NCBI GenBank assembly: GCA_011371465.1 | Contig: DRQL01000168.1 | Location: forward strand, 1-5,059 | Length of the DNA: 5,059 nt | DNA from: Gammaproteobacteria bacterium | GTDB lineage: Bacteria; Pseudomonadota; Gammaproteobacteria; DSM-19610 | Reading direction: 5' to 3' | Shown: positions 1-5,059 of the stretch, in pieces | How positions within the stretch are numbered: position 1 is the stretch's first letter | How the letters are laid out: every line of letters starts with the position of its first letter | Program-made: the position numbers and the translations under genes | Notes under the pieces: model-generated | The model's database searches: none | The model's input: the letters and a program-made list of their open reading frames with translations, nothing else | What the model was told of the DNA's origin: nothing

Positions 1-473
1 GCCTGTTCGAGTTCGATGGCGCCATTTTTGCTGCTATCAGCGTGTTCGATTTCAATCTCGGAGAAAAACCGGATGTTATCGTTAAACTCGTGGCCGAGAA
101 ACAGGATGGCGCGGTGGAAATCGATTTCATCCTTGCTGTCCAGGTTGTTGTAGTGCATTTCGCCATAGCCGCCGATAACCGTCTCTCCGGCCTTGCCGTG
201 TGCGAACGGACCGTGTTTCGCGCCGAGAGAAGCGGGTGCCTCCTCGTCGGTCCGTGCAGGCGCGGCGACAACTGAATCCAGGGCTTCGCCGGTGGCTTCG
301 ACTTTTTCCTCGGTTTCCTGTTGCTGGCGAATCAGCTTCTCTATTTCCTGTTGCTGCCGCTGGATGATCTTCCACATCTCTTCCTGGCTCGGCATTTCCG
401 CCGCCGCGGCCAGGCCGTTGCCTGCCAGAAGCAGGGCGGCAAGACAGGTGCTGGAGCTGGTTATGAATCTCAT
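1..473 (-). CDS. Outer-membrane porin, OprP/OprO-like (5' part, C-terminus outside window)
   Basis: This is the start of a gene read leftwards from the ATG at 473-471; it is open to the window edge (157 whole codons, no stop). A Shine-Dalgarno sequence GGGAGGAAA (487-479) lies 5 nt before the ATG and fixes the start. The protein begins with a signal peptide: MRF, a hydrophobic stretch at about residues 9-24, and a likely cleavage in the AAAAE run near residue 25. A Gln/Glu-rich helix at about 28-65 (RQQQEIEKLIRQQQETEEK) should form a short trimeric coiled coil. An acidic/Ala linker follows, and from about residue 97 amphipathic beta strands start (GETVIGGYGEMHYNN, then AILFLGHEFNDNIRFFSEIEIEH). 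That order is typical of the phosphate-selective porin O/P group, which forms trimeric barrels in the outer membrane. The true substrate cannot be read from this part. The Fur-like site upstream suggests an iron-linked rather than phosphate-linked role. Family call is firm as a porin, looser as OprP. Confidence 0.85.
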   Translation of the reverse strand, partial: MRFITSSSTCLAALLLAGNGLAAAAEMPSQEEMWKIIQRQQQEIEKLIRQQQETEEKVEATGEALDSVVAAPARTDEEAPASLGAKHGPFAHGKAGETVIGGYGEMHYNNLDSKDEIDFHRAILFLGHEFNDNIRFFSEIEIEHADSSKNGAIELEQ

Positions 474-478
474 GCGCG

Positions 479-487
479 TTTCCTCCC
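479..487 (-). promoter_or_regulatory. Strong ribosome binding site of the porin gene
   Basis: GGGAGGAAA on the minus strand, 5 nt upstream of the ATG at 473. It is the best Shine-Dalgarno match in the window and decides the porin start, because the competing open frame over the same bases (starting at 516) has no such site. Confidence 0.8.
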
Positions 488-514
488 GGTTTTCCGAATG
501 TCATGGTGGCGCGC

Positions 515-542
515 ATTATAAATATTCACAAACTAAATGCAA
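515..542 (-). promoter_or_regulatory. Sigma-70 promoter candidate for the porin gene
   Basis: On the minus strand a perfect -10 box TATAAT (520-515) is preceded, after a 16-bp AT-rich spacer, by TTGCAT (542-537), which keeps the TTG of the -35 consensus. Transcription would begin near 508 and give a leader of about 35 nt that contains the ribosome site. The -35 box lies inside the Fur-like palindrome, so a bound repressor would block polymerase. The -10 match is exact; the -35 match is weak (3 of 6). Confidence 0.65.
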
Positions 543-554
543 ATCGTTCGCATT
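536..554. promoter_or_regulatory. Fur-like operator (19-bp palindrome)
   Basis: AATGCAAATCGTTCGCATT is an interrupted inverted repeat with outer arms AATGC/GCATT. Against the usual Pseudomonas-type Fur box (AATGATAATCATTCTCATT, recalled from general knowledge) it agrees at 15 of 19 positions, including the outer AATG/CATT and the central AATC. It overlaps the -35 box of the porin promoter, the usual place for iron-dependent repression. A Zur or other Fur-family regulator would use a similar site, so the metal is an inference. Confidence 0.55.
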
Positions 555-626
555 AAGATACATATTCTGAGGATGGCTCCCGAGCGCCTCCTGTGTGGAC
601 CCGGCCTGTCTAAATCACACCGGCAT

Positions 627-655
627 GCTGGTCGGATTAACGCAGCGTAATCCAG
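627..655 (+). repeat. REP-like hairpin, copy A
   Basis: Head GCTG followed by an imperfect palindrome. Stem GGATTA (634-639) pairs with TAATCC (648-653); an unpaired A (640) and an inner CG-CAG-CG tip lie between. Bases 630-652 match copy C at 758-780 in 22 of 23 positions. A short head followed by a palindrome with a one-base bulge is the layout of repetitive extragenic palindromes, which are often spread by RAYT transposases. Confidence 0.65.
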
Positions 656-705
656 TAAAACATCTCAGTAGGGGTGCCGGGCTTTCCCGGTGGTTGAGCG
701 GCATC

Positions 706-735
706 GTTGGGTTACGCTTCGCTAACCCAACCTAC
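706..735 (-). repeat. REP-like hairpin, copy B (inverted, with GTAG head)
   Basis: On the minus strand it starts with GTAG (735-732), the head tetranucleotide typical of RAYT-associated REPs, then forms an 8-bp stem. The arms are TTGGGTTA (707-714) and TAACCCAA (723-730) as read on the plus strand. It has the same one-base bulge and CG-xxx-CG tip as copies A and C, but GGGTTA/TAACCC replaces their GGATTA/TAATC(C/T). Both arms have changed together, so the hairpin is kept. Confidence 0.65.
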
Positions 736-754
736 GGGGCTGTCGATAGCGGTT

Positions 755-784
755 GCAGGTCGGATTAGCGCAGCGTAATCTGAC
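755..784 (+). repeat. REP-like hairpin, copy C, just downstream of hemJ
   Basis: Head GCAG, then a 9-bp stem, one pair being G-T: 759-767 with 776-784, outer ends GTC/GAC. The bulged G (768) and CG-CAG-CG tip match copy A. It begins 25 bp beyond the hemJ stop codon, a position where such repeats often protect or end transcripts. That role here is inferred. Confidence 0.65.
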
Positions 785-808
785 AAGCTATTGTTATACA
801 ACCAATAT

Positions 809-1225
809 TCAGACTGGCCGCAGTACCGCGAGCAGCACGATGGCCACCAGCAGGATGGCGGGGATCTCATTGAACCACCGGTAGAAAACAGCCGAGTGGC
901 GATTCTGCCCGGTGGCAAAACGCTGTACCAGCCGGCCGCACAGAATGTGGTAAATGATCAGCATGGCGATCAGTACCAGTTTGATTTGCAGCCACCGCTC
1001 GGTTACCGGCCAGTGCCAGCCAGCCAGCAGCCAGACACCGAAGACCGCGGTGAGCACGGCGCCGATGGTCATGATGGCGAACAGCTTGCGTTCCATGATC
1101 CTGAAACGTTCGTGGCCGGCTGTATCCGAGCAGTCGACGTGATAGACGAACAGTCGCGGCAGGTAAAAAAGACCGGCGAACCAGGTGACCATGAAAATGA
1201 TGTGCAGCGCTTTCAGCCAGAGCAT
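809..1225 (-). CDS. hemJ: Protoporphyrinogen IX oxidase HemJ (CopD/UPF0093-type membrane protein)
   Basis: HemJ oxidises protoporphyrinogen IX to protoporphyrin IX, the next-to-last step of heme synthesis, in the inner membrane. It is the form used by many proteobacteria that lack HemG and HemY. The 138-residue length is normal. Four hydrophobic segments lie at about 5-24, 47-68, 78-98 and 120-136. Family hallmarks are visible: an N-terminal LWLKALHIIFMVTWFAGLFY with His8, LPRLFVYH (22-29), a Lys in WLQIKL (Lys82) and YRWFNEIPA (115-123). The conserved His and Lys are the heme-binding and catalytic candidates of the family. The ATG (1225-1223) follows the stop of the tlpA-like gene by only 2 bp and has no clear Shine-Dalgarno of its own, so translation is probably coupled. 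It is the last gene of the minus-strand cluster; stop TGA at 811-809. Confidence 0.9.
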   Translation of the reverse strand: MLWLKALHIIFMVTWFAGLFYLPRLFVYHVDCSDTAGHERFRIMERKLFAIMTIGAVLTAVFGVWLLAGWHWPVTERWLQIKLVLIAMLIIYHILCGRLVQRFATGQNRHSAVFYRWFNEIPAILLVAIVLLAVLRPV

Positions 1226-1227
1226 GG

Positions 1228-1737
1228 TTATGTAGACCGGGCCAGCATGTCCAGCACCCTGGCACGGACCTCTGTCATGTCCAGTGCACCGTTTTGCTGT
1301 AACACGACCTGGCCGTCAGGTGCTATCAGGAAGGTGCTGGGGGTAACGCTGACGTCACCGAACGCGGTGGCGGCCGCGCTGTCGATATCGAGTGCCAGTG
1401 GATAGGGGATCTGCCGGGCCTTGCTGACTTCGACGACCCGGTTGGGCGGATCGTAGGCCATGGCAATGCCGAGGACCTCCAGTCCGCGTGGCGCCAGTTC
1501 CTGGTACAGCGCGGTCAGGTGAGGCATCTCCCGGAGGCAGCTGCGGCAGGTGGACGCCCAGAAGGTGACCAGCAGCGGGCGTCCGCGCAGCTCGGCCAGG
1601 TTCATTTCCTGGCCCTGCAGGGTGGTCACTGTAATGTCCGGTACCTGGGTAATGCCGGCGGGGGCCAGCCACAGGGATCCCAGGCCGCCCACCAGGGCCA
1701 GGAACAGCACGCTTGCCAGGAGATGTTTCAGTTGCAT
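1228..1737 (-). CDS. Membrane-anchored periplasmic thioredoxin, TlpA/ResA-like
   Basis: 169 residues. An N-terminal signal or anchor (about 5-27, rich in Leu/Ala/Val, no lipobox Cys) exports a thioredoxin domain to the periplasm. The domain shows FWASTCRSC with the redox pair Cys64-Arg-Ser-Cys67, then LREMPHL, and the cis-proline loop VTPSTF with Pro133. The AhpC-TSA/Redoxin features of TlpA proteins are present: PDITVTTLQGQ near the start and LRGRPLLVTFW before the active site. Such proteins reduce or exchange disulfides, often for cytochrome c apoproteins or copper-centre assembly; the target here is unknown. The open frame continues upstream of the ATG at 1737 through the clcA end, but that part is an out-of-frame shadow of clcA. 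MQLKHLL is the only start giving a clean signal sequence. No strong ribosome site is seen. The gene begins 50 bp after clcA and ends 2 bp before hemJ. Confidence 0.88.
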   Translation of the reverse strand: MQLKHLLASVLFLALVGGLGSLWLAPAGITQVPDITVTTLQGQEMNLAELRGRPLLVTFWASTCRSCLREMPHLTALYQELAPRGLEVLGIAMAYDPPNRVVEVSKARQIPYPLALDIDSAAATAFGDVSVTPSTFLIAPDGQVVLQQNGALDMTEVRARVLDMLARST

Positions 1738-1787
1738 GACGGTGAAATGGTAACGGTTCCCGCCGGCAGGTGCGAGGATACCGGTGG

Positions 1788-3125
1788 TTACACCTGGTCT
1801 TTGTCCCCGCTTTCCACCGCGGGTTCTGCTGGCGCAGCAACCGGCCTCTCCGGCAGAAAGTTCAGCGCCAGCACCCGGTAAATGGGCTCCGGGCACACCA
1901 GGCGTGAACTCAGGTAGGCAATGAAGGCCGTGGCCATCAGGGGCAGCAGCAGGCCATGGTTGTCTGTCATTTCCATCACAATGACAAAGGCGGTGATCGG
2001 CGTTTGCACCACCCCGGTGAAATAGCCCACCATGCCGAGAATGATGATGGCAGACGTCGGGAAGCCGGGCAGCCAGCCGGATATTTCGGCACCGACACCG
2101 GCGCCTGTTGCCAGCGACGGTGCGAAAATACCGCCCGGAATGCCGCTCAGGTAGGAAAACAGGGTGGCCAGCATTTTCATCAGCGGGTAGCTTTCCGGCA
2201 GTGTCGACGTGCCGGTGAGGATGGCTTCGGCTTCCAGGTAACCGGTGCCGTAGGCGGTATTGCCGGACAGGAAACCGGCGCCGGCGATGCCCACACCGCA
2301 CAGGCTGGCCACCAGCAACGGACGGCGCCGGATCAGTGGCGTTATATAGCTGGAGCCTTTGATCAGGGCGGTGCTGAACAGCCCGCCGAGCAGCCCGCCC
2401 GCTACGCCACAGACGGTGACCGGAACCAGCATCTGTGCAATGTCGAGTGTCGCCGCGGTGGAGCCGAAGTAGGTGTAGTTACCCTGGATGGAAATGGCCG
2501 TTACGCCCGCAAGGAACACCGCGGTCAGCAACACGCCGCTGGTGCGTTCTTCGAAAGAGCGCCCCATTTCCTCTACCGCAAACAGGATGCCCGCCAGCGG
2601 GGTATTGAAAGCGGCGGCAATGCCCGCTGCGCCGCCGGCCAGGATCAGTCCCTTGTCCATGTAATGGTGGGGAAACCGGGCGAAGCGGCCCAGCGAGAAC
2701 ATGATGGCGGCGCCAATATGCACGGTCGGTCCTTCACGCCCGATCGAAGCGCCGCTCAGCAGGCCGATCAGGGTGAGCAGGATTTTTCCGAACGCGATGC
2801 GAAACGAAAGCAGTACCGTGCGGGAAGTATGCTCGGGGATCTGCAGGGCAGCGATGGACTGGGGGATGCCGCTACCCTGCGTGCCCGGGAAAAACCTTCG
2901 CGTTAAAAAAGAGACCAGCATCAGCCCCAGCGGGCAGACGATAAACGGCGCCCAGGGAGAAACGTCCACCAGCAGGTGAAACCAGTTGTTGGTGTGTTCG
3001 GTGGTGATGGCGAAACCGCTGGCCACCAGGCCCACGATGATAGCGCCAGACCACAGCAGGATGCGGATTTTCCAGTCATCCGGCGAAAGCAGGGTTTTTC
3101 CGGTTTTGCGCAATCGGTGCAGCAT
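1788..3125 (-). CDS. clcA: CLC-family chloride/proton antiporter
   Basis: 445 residues, close to other compact bacterial CLC proteins, with about ten or more hydrophobic segments and no C-terminal CBS domains. All anion-pathway signatures are present: GSGIP (84-88, Ser85), GREGP (129-133, gating Glu131), GGIFAP (331-336, Phe334) and a late Tyr in EPIYRVL (Tyr416). EEM at 185-187 supplies Glu186 as the internal proton glutamate. The Glu131 to Glu186 spacing of 55 equals that of Glu148 to Glu203 in E. coli CLC-ec1. Together these indicate a 2Cl-/H+ exchanger of the inner membrane rather than a passive channel. Such exchangers are linked to acid resistance and charge balance. Fluoride-type CLCs (CLC-F) usually depart from the GREGP and Tyr signatures seen here, so I do not favour that option. 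It is the first gene of the minus-strand cluster; the short hydrophilic tail ends in DKDQV and TAA at 1790-1788. Confidence 0.93.
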   Translation of the reverse strand: MLHRLRKTGKTLLSPDDWKIRILLWSGAIIVGLVASGFAITTEHTNNWFHLLVDVSPWAPFIVCPLGLMLVSFLTRRFFPGTQGSGIPQSIAALQIPEHTSRTVLLSFRIAFGKILLTLIGLLSGASIGREGPTVHIGAAIMFSLGRFARFPHHYMDKGLILAGGAAGIAAAFNTPLAGILFAVEEMGRSFEERTSGVLLTAVFLAGVTAISIQGNYTYFGSTAATLDIAQMLVPVTVCGVAGGLLGGLFSTALIKGSSYITPLIRRRPLLVASLCGVGIAGAGFLSGNTAYGTGYLEAEAILTGTSTLPESYPLMKMLATLFSYLSGIPGGIFAPSLATGAGVGAEISGWLPGFPTSAIIILGMVGYFTGVVQTPITAFVIVMEMTDNHGLLLPLMATAFIAYLSSRLVCPEPIYRVLALNFLPERPVAAPAEPAVESGDKDQV

Positions 3126-3158
3126 GCCAGGGCCTAAAAGGGGGTGTGCAGGCGCGCC

Positions 3159-3187
3159 ATACTATTTTCTTGCCCCGCCACATGCAA
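3159..3187 (-). promoter_or_regulatory. Promoter candidate for the clcA-tlpA-hemJ cluster
   Basis: On the minus strand, TTGCAT (3187-3182), a 17-bp spacer and TAGTAT (3164-3159). The -10 matches TATAAT at 4 of 6 positions and the -35 keeps TTG. Transcription would start near 3152, leaving about 27 nt before the clcA ATG. No other promoter is evident within the cluster, so all three genes may depend on it. Confidence 0.45.
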
Positions 3188-3197
3188 TCGCCCTGGA

Positions 3198-3226
3198 TGG
3201 ACAAGCATTTCTATTGTGCGGAGAAT
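3198..3226 (+). promoter_or_regulatory. Promoter candidate for argC
   Basis: TGGACA (3198-3203, 5 of 6 against TTGACA), a 17-bp spacer, then GAGAAT (3221-3226, 4 of 6 against TATAAT). The start would fall near 3233 and give a leader of about 32 nt. The two -35 boxes of this divergent region are 10 bp apart. I see no clear pair of ArgR boxes. Confidence 0.45.
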
Positions 3227-3264
3227 AGGACGCTCAATGCAGTGAGACAGGACGGGCAGGGGCA

Positions 3265-4296
3265 ATGATCAAGGTGGGTGTTGTCGGCGGAACCGGATAT
3301 ACCGGGGTCGAGCTTTTACGGTTGCTGGCGCTGCATCCCGGGGTGCAGCTCAGTGTCATCACATCGCGCAGTGAAGCGGGCAGCAAGGTGGCCGACCTGT
3401 TTCCCAACCTGCGTGGTTACGTCGACCTCGAGTTCAGTGCACCGGACCTGTCGGTACTGGGCGCCTGCGAACTGGTGTTTTTTGCCACGCCCAATGGCAT
3501 CGCCATGGAGATGGCCGGGGAACTGCTGGACCGCGGTGTGAAACTGATCGACCTGGCGGCTGATTTCCGCTTGCAGGATCCGCAGCTGTGGCAGCAGTGG
3601 TACGGCATGGAACACGCCTGTCCCGATCGGCTCGCCACGGCGGTGTACGGTCTGCCGGAAATGAACCGGGAGGCGATTGCAGGAGCGCAACTGGTGGCCA
3701 ACCCGGGATGCTATCCCACTGCGGTGCAACTCGGTTTTCTGCCACTGCTGGAAGCCGGCTGCATCGATGCGTCGACCCTGATCGCCGACTGCAAGTCGGG
3801 CGTCAGCGGGGCGGGGCGTACCGCCAGTATCGGCACATTACTGGCCGAGGCGTCGGAGAGTTTCAAGGCCTACGCCGTGCCGGGACACCGGCACCTGCCG
3901 GAAATCCGCCAGGGGCTGGAACGGGTTACCGGCGCTGCTGTCGGCCTGACCTTTGTACCCCACCTTACCCCCATGATCCGTGGTATCCATGCCACCCTGT
4001 ACGCGCAACTGGAGGATCCGGGGGTGGACCTGCAGGCCCTGCTGGAGGAGCGCTATCGGCAGGAACCCTTCGTGGACGTCCTGCCGGCCGGCTCGCACCC
4101 GGAAACCCGCACGGTCAAAGGGGCCAACCACTGTCGCATCGCGGTTCACCGGGCACCGGATTCCGCTACCGTGGTGGTGCTTTCCGTGATCGATAACCTG
4201 GTCAAGGGCGCAGCCGGCCAGGCCATTCAGAACATGAACATCATGTTCGGCTTCGATGAGCGTGACGGTTTGCACGCCATCGGCCTGATCCCCTGA
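3265..4296 (+). CDS. argC: N-acetyl-gamma-glutamyl-phosphate reductase
   Basis: ArgC reduces N-acetylglutamyl 5-phosphate with NADPH to N-acetylglutamate semialdehyde, the third step of arginine (ornithine) synthesis, in the cytoplasm. The 343 residues are the normal length for the long-chain type. The N-terminal nucleotide-binding loop is VGVVGGTGYTGVELLRLL (4-21). FFATPNG lies at 72-78. The catalytic cysteine is Cys149 in ANPGCYPTA. The substrate region includes KSGVSGAGR (177-185) and the HRHLPEI motif (208-214). FVPHLTPMIRGI (230-241) and the C-terminal VIDNLVKGAAGQAIQNMN are also characteristic. The start ATG follows a G-rich stretch (AGGACGGGCAGGGGCA) with a usable Shine-Dalgarno, and the first residues MIKVGVVGGTG match the family start. 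It diverges from clcA and leads 38 bp into the unknown gene at 4335. No other arg gene is adjacent, as is common when arg genes are scattered. Confidence 0.97.
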   Translation: MIKVGVVGGTGYTGVELLRLLALHPGVQLSVITSRSEAGSKVADLFPNLRGYVDLEFSAPDLSVLGACELVFFATPNGIAMEMAGELLDRGVKLIDLAADFRLQDPQLWQQWYGMEHACPDRLATAVYGLPEMNREAIAGAQLVANPGCYPTAVQLGFLPLLEAGCIDASTLIADCKSGVSGAGRTASIGTLLAEASESFKAYAVPGHRHLPEIRQGLERVTGAAVGLTFVPHLTPMIRGIHATLYAQLEDPGVDLQALLEERYRQEPFVDVLPAGSHPETRTVKGANHCRIAVHRAPDSATVVVLSVIDNLVKGAAGQAIQNMNIMFGFDERDGLHAIGLIP

Positions 4297-4334
4297 CAGC
4301 GGCACGATAGTTGCCTTGAACTTCAACTGAAATC

Positions 4335-5048
4335 ATGGTGTCCGGCAAGCGAAAAATTCTGGTGTATCAGCCGGCGTATGCATGGCTGGGCGGCCTGTTG
4401 CTGCTGGCTGTCCTGGCCCTTGCGGCGTACCAGCTGTTCGAGGCGGGCATCCGTTACTCGGGTCAGCGTGTGCAACAGCTGACGCAGCAACTGGAAGGGC
4501 TGGAGAGCAGCTACGACGCCCTGCAGAAGGCCAACGGGGAGTTGCACGAACAGATTGCGGTGCTCAAGCGTTCCAGCGAGATCGACAGGCGCGCCACGCG
4601 CGAGGTGCGCAACGAATACGCGGGGCTGCGCGAACAGGTGGTGGAACTGCGCAAGCAGCTGGCGTTCTACCAGGGCATCGTTTCGCCGGGCAAGGCCAAA
4701 GCGGGGTTGAACATACAGCGTTTTCACCTGGAGCCGGCCGGGCAGGAAGGCCGCTTTTTCTACCGCCTGACCCTGACCCAGGTGACCCATAATGAGCGAT
4801 ATGTGCGCGGTGTCGTGGAAATGGAAATCGAGGGGACGGAAAATGGCGGGCCGAAACGGCTGAAATTCGACAGGCTGGCGGCAGGCCATCGCAAGGCGCT
4901 GAAATTCAGGTTCCGGTATTTCCAGGACCTGGAAGGGGAGATCCGGCTTCCGGCACAGTTCGAACCGGAAAAAGTACATATCGTGCTGAAAACCAGTGGC
5001 AAGGGGCAGCCCCCGGGTATCGAGAAAACCATGGATTGGCCGATCTAG
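4335..5048 (+). CDS. Uncharacterised membrane-anchored coiled-coil protein (DUF6776-like)
   Basis: 237 residues. A short basic N-terminus (KRKILVYQPAYAW) leads into one membrane helix at about 16-36. A heptad-rich segment follows at about 42-112 (VQQLTQQLEGLESSY, LREQVVELRKQLAFYQG). The C-terminal domain from about 122 is beta-rich and basic (NIQRFHLEP, FFYRLTLTQVTHN, VVEMEIEG, then FRFRYFQDLEGEIRLP). The basic N-terminus predicts an N-in, C-out topology with the bulk in the periplasm. I believe it belongs to the gammaproteobacterial family DUF6776, found next to argC in Pseudomonas, but that is from memory. The helix, coil and small beta domain recall PilO or GspM in shape, without a recognisable motif. 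It starts 38 bp after argC with no strong ribosome site; GTG at 4338 is an alternative start. It ends in tandem in-frame stops, TAG TAA (5046-5051). Function is unknown. Confidence 0.85.
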   Translation: MVSGKRKILVYQPAYAWLGGLLLLAVLALAAYQLFEAGIRYSGQRVQQLTQQLEGLESSYDALQKANGELHEQIAVLKRSSEIDRRATREVRNEYAGLREQVVELRKQLAFYQGIVSPGKAKAGLNIQRFHLEPAGQEGRFFYRLTLTQVTHNERYVRGVVEMEIEGTENGGPKRLKFDRLAAGHRKALKFRFRYFQDLEGEIRLPAQFEPEKVHIVLKTSGKGQPPGIEKTMDWPI

Positions 5049-5049
5049 T

Positions 5050-5056
5050 AAGGTGG
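5050..5056 (+). promoter_or_regulatory. Shine-Dalgarno-like sequence for a gene beyond the right edge
   Basis: AAGGTGG immediately follows the stop codons of the preceding gene. Its position and strand suggest that another gene starts within about 10 nt of the window end, extending the argC operon. The gene itself is not visible. Confidence 0.45.
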
Positions 5057-5059
5057 GCC

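Larger units (their letters stand above)
555..808. other. Non-coding stretch between the convergent side of hemJ and the porin promoter
   Basis: No convincing gene is present. Its recognisable content is three REP-like hairpins (627-655, 706-735, 755-784) plus a short hairpin at 677-690 (CCGGG, CTTT loop, CCCGG). The latter has no following T run, so it does not look like an intrinsic terminator. The minus-strand hemJ transcript runs into this stretch and would meet the REP-like hairpins first. Confidence 0.7.

Noticed and set aside
127..516. Minus-strand 129-codon frame over the porin start
   Set aside because: It is Arg- and Gly-rich, has no ribosome site, and competes with a frame that has a strong ribosome site, signal peptide and porin strands.
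573..650. Possible 25-codon small gene on the plus strand
   Set aside because: The purine-rich GAGG is too close to the ATG, the frame ends inside a repeat, and there is no membrane or toxin-like character.
677..690. Hairpin CCGGG-CTTT-CCCGG as a terminator
   Set aside because: It has a five-pair stem with no T run on either side and no gene ending just before it.
474..808. CRISPR array
   Set aside because: The repeats are three in number, differ in orientation and are unevenly spaced, so they do not form direct repeats with uniform spacers.
791..1405. Plus-strand 204-codon frame across hemJ and the thioredoxin 3' end
   Set aside because: It overlaps two well-supported minus-strand genes and has no recognisable family features.
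1738..2301. Upstream extension of the thioredoxin reading frame to 357 codons
   Set aside because: The extra part lies in another frame of clcA, has Arg/His/Pro-rich shadow composition and would remove the signal sequence. The start at 1737 is preferred.
1956..2906. Long plus-strand open frame (316 codons) antisense to clcA
   Set aside because: It is rich in Gly, Gln, Arg, Ala and His with no domain or membrane pattern, and lies opposite a clear CLC gene. It is the expected antisense shadow of GC-rich coding DNA.
4309..4328. Inverted repeat AGTTG/CAACT between argC and the next gene
   Set aside because: It has only five pairs with a 10-nt loop and no T run. This is too weak to call a terminator or operator.

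Overview
The window looks like ordinary chromosomal DNA from a gammaproteobacterium. The grounds are moderately high GC, an OprP-type porin behind a Fur-like operator, a HemJ-type heme enzyme, argC as a single gene, and an uncharacterised membrane coiled-coil gene straight after argC. The last arrangement resembles the argC neighbourhood of Pseudomonas and relatives as I remember it. The exact genus cannot be read from the sequence. No phage, transposase, CRISPR array, tRNA or rRNA is visible.

Layout. (1) 1-473, minus: 5' part of an outer-membrane porin gene that runs off the left edge. It has a signal peptide, a short coiled coil and the first beta strands of a barrel. A perfect TATAAT box and a 19-bp Fur-like palindrome sit just upstream. 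(2) About 555-808: a non-coding stretch with three copies of a short REP-like hairpin repeat in alternating orientation. (3) 809-3125, minus: a three-gene cluster, transcribed clcA (CLC chloride/proton antiporter), then a periplasmic TlpA/ResA-like thioredoxin, then hemJ (protoporphyrinogen IX oxidase). The last two genes are 2 bp apart. (4) 3126-3264: a divergent control region with one promoter candidate facing each way. (5) 3265-4296, plus: argC, the third enzyme of arginine synthesis. (6) 4335-5048, plus: a membrane-anchored coiled-coil protein of unknown function, followed at the right edge by a Shine-Dalgarno-like sequence for a further gene.

How the parts relate. The minus-strand cluster is all envelope-linked: anion/proton exchange, periplasmic thiol redox, and an inner-membrane step of heme synthesis. 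A thiol-redox and heme pairing is plausible, but only adjacency supports it. The porin is probably iron-controlled, judged from the operator. ArgC is cytoplasmic and appears transcribed with the unknown membrane protein. The points most worth a second look are the Fur-like porin promoter, the REP-like cluster with compensatory stem changes, and the conserved-looking unknown gene downstream of argC. I do not see strong evidence for an undescribed multi-gene system here.
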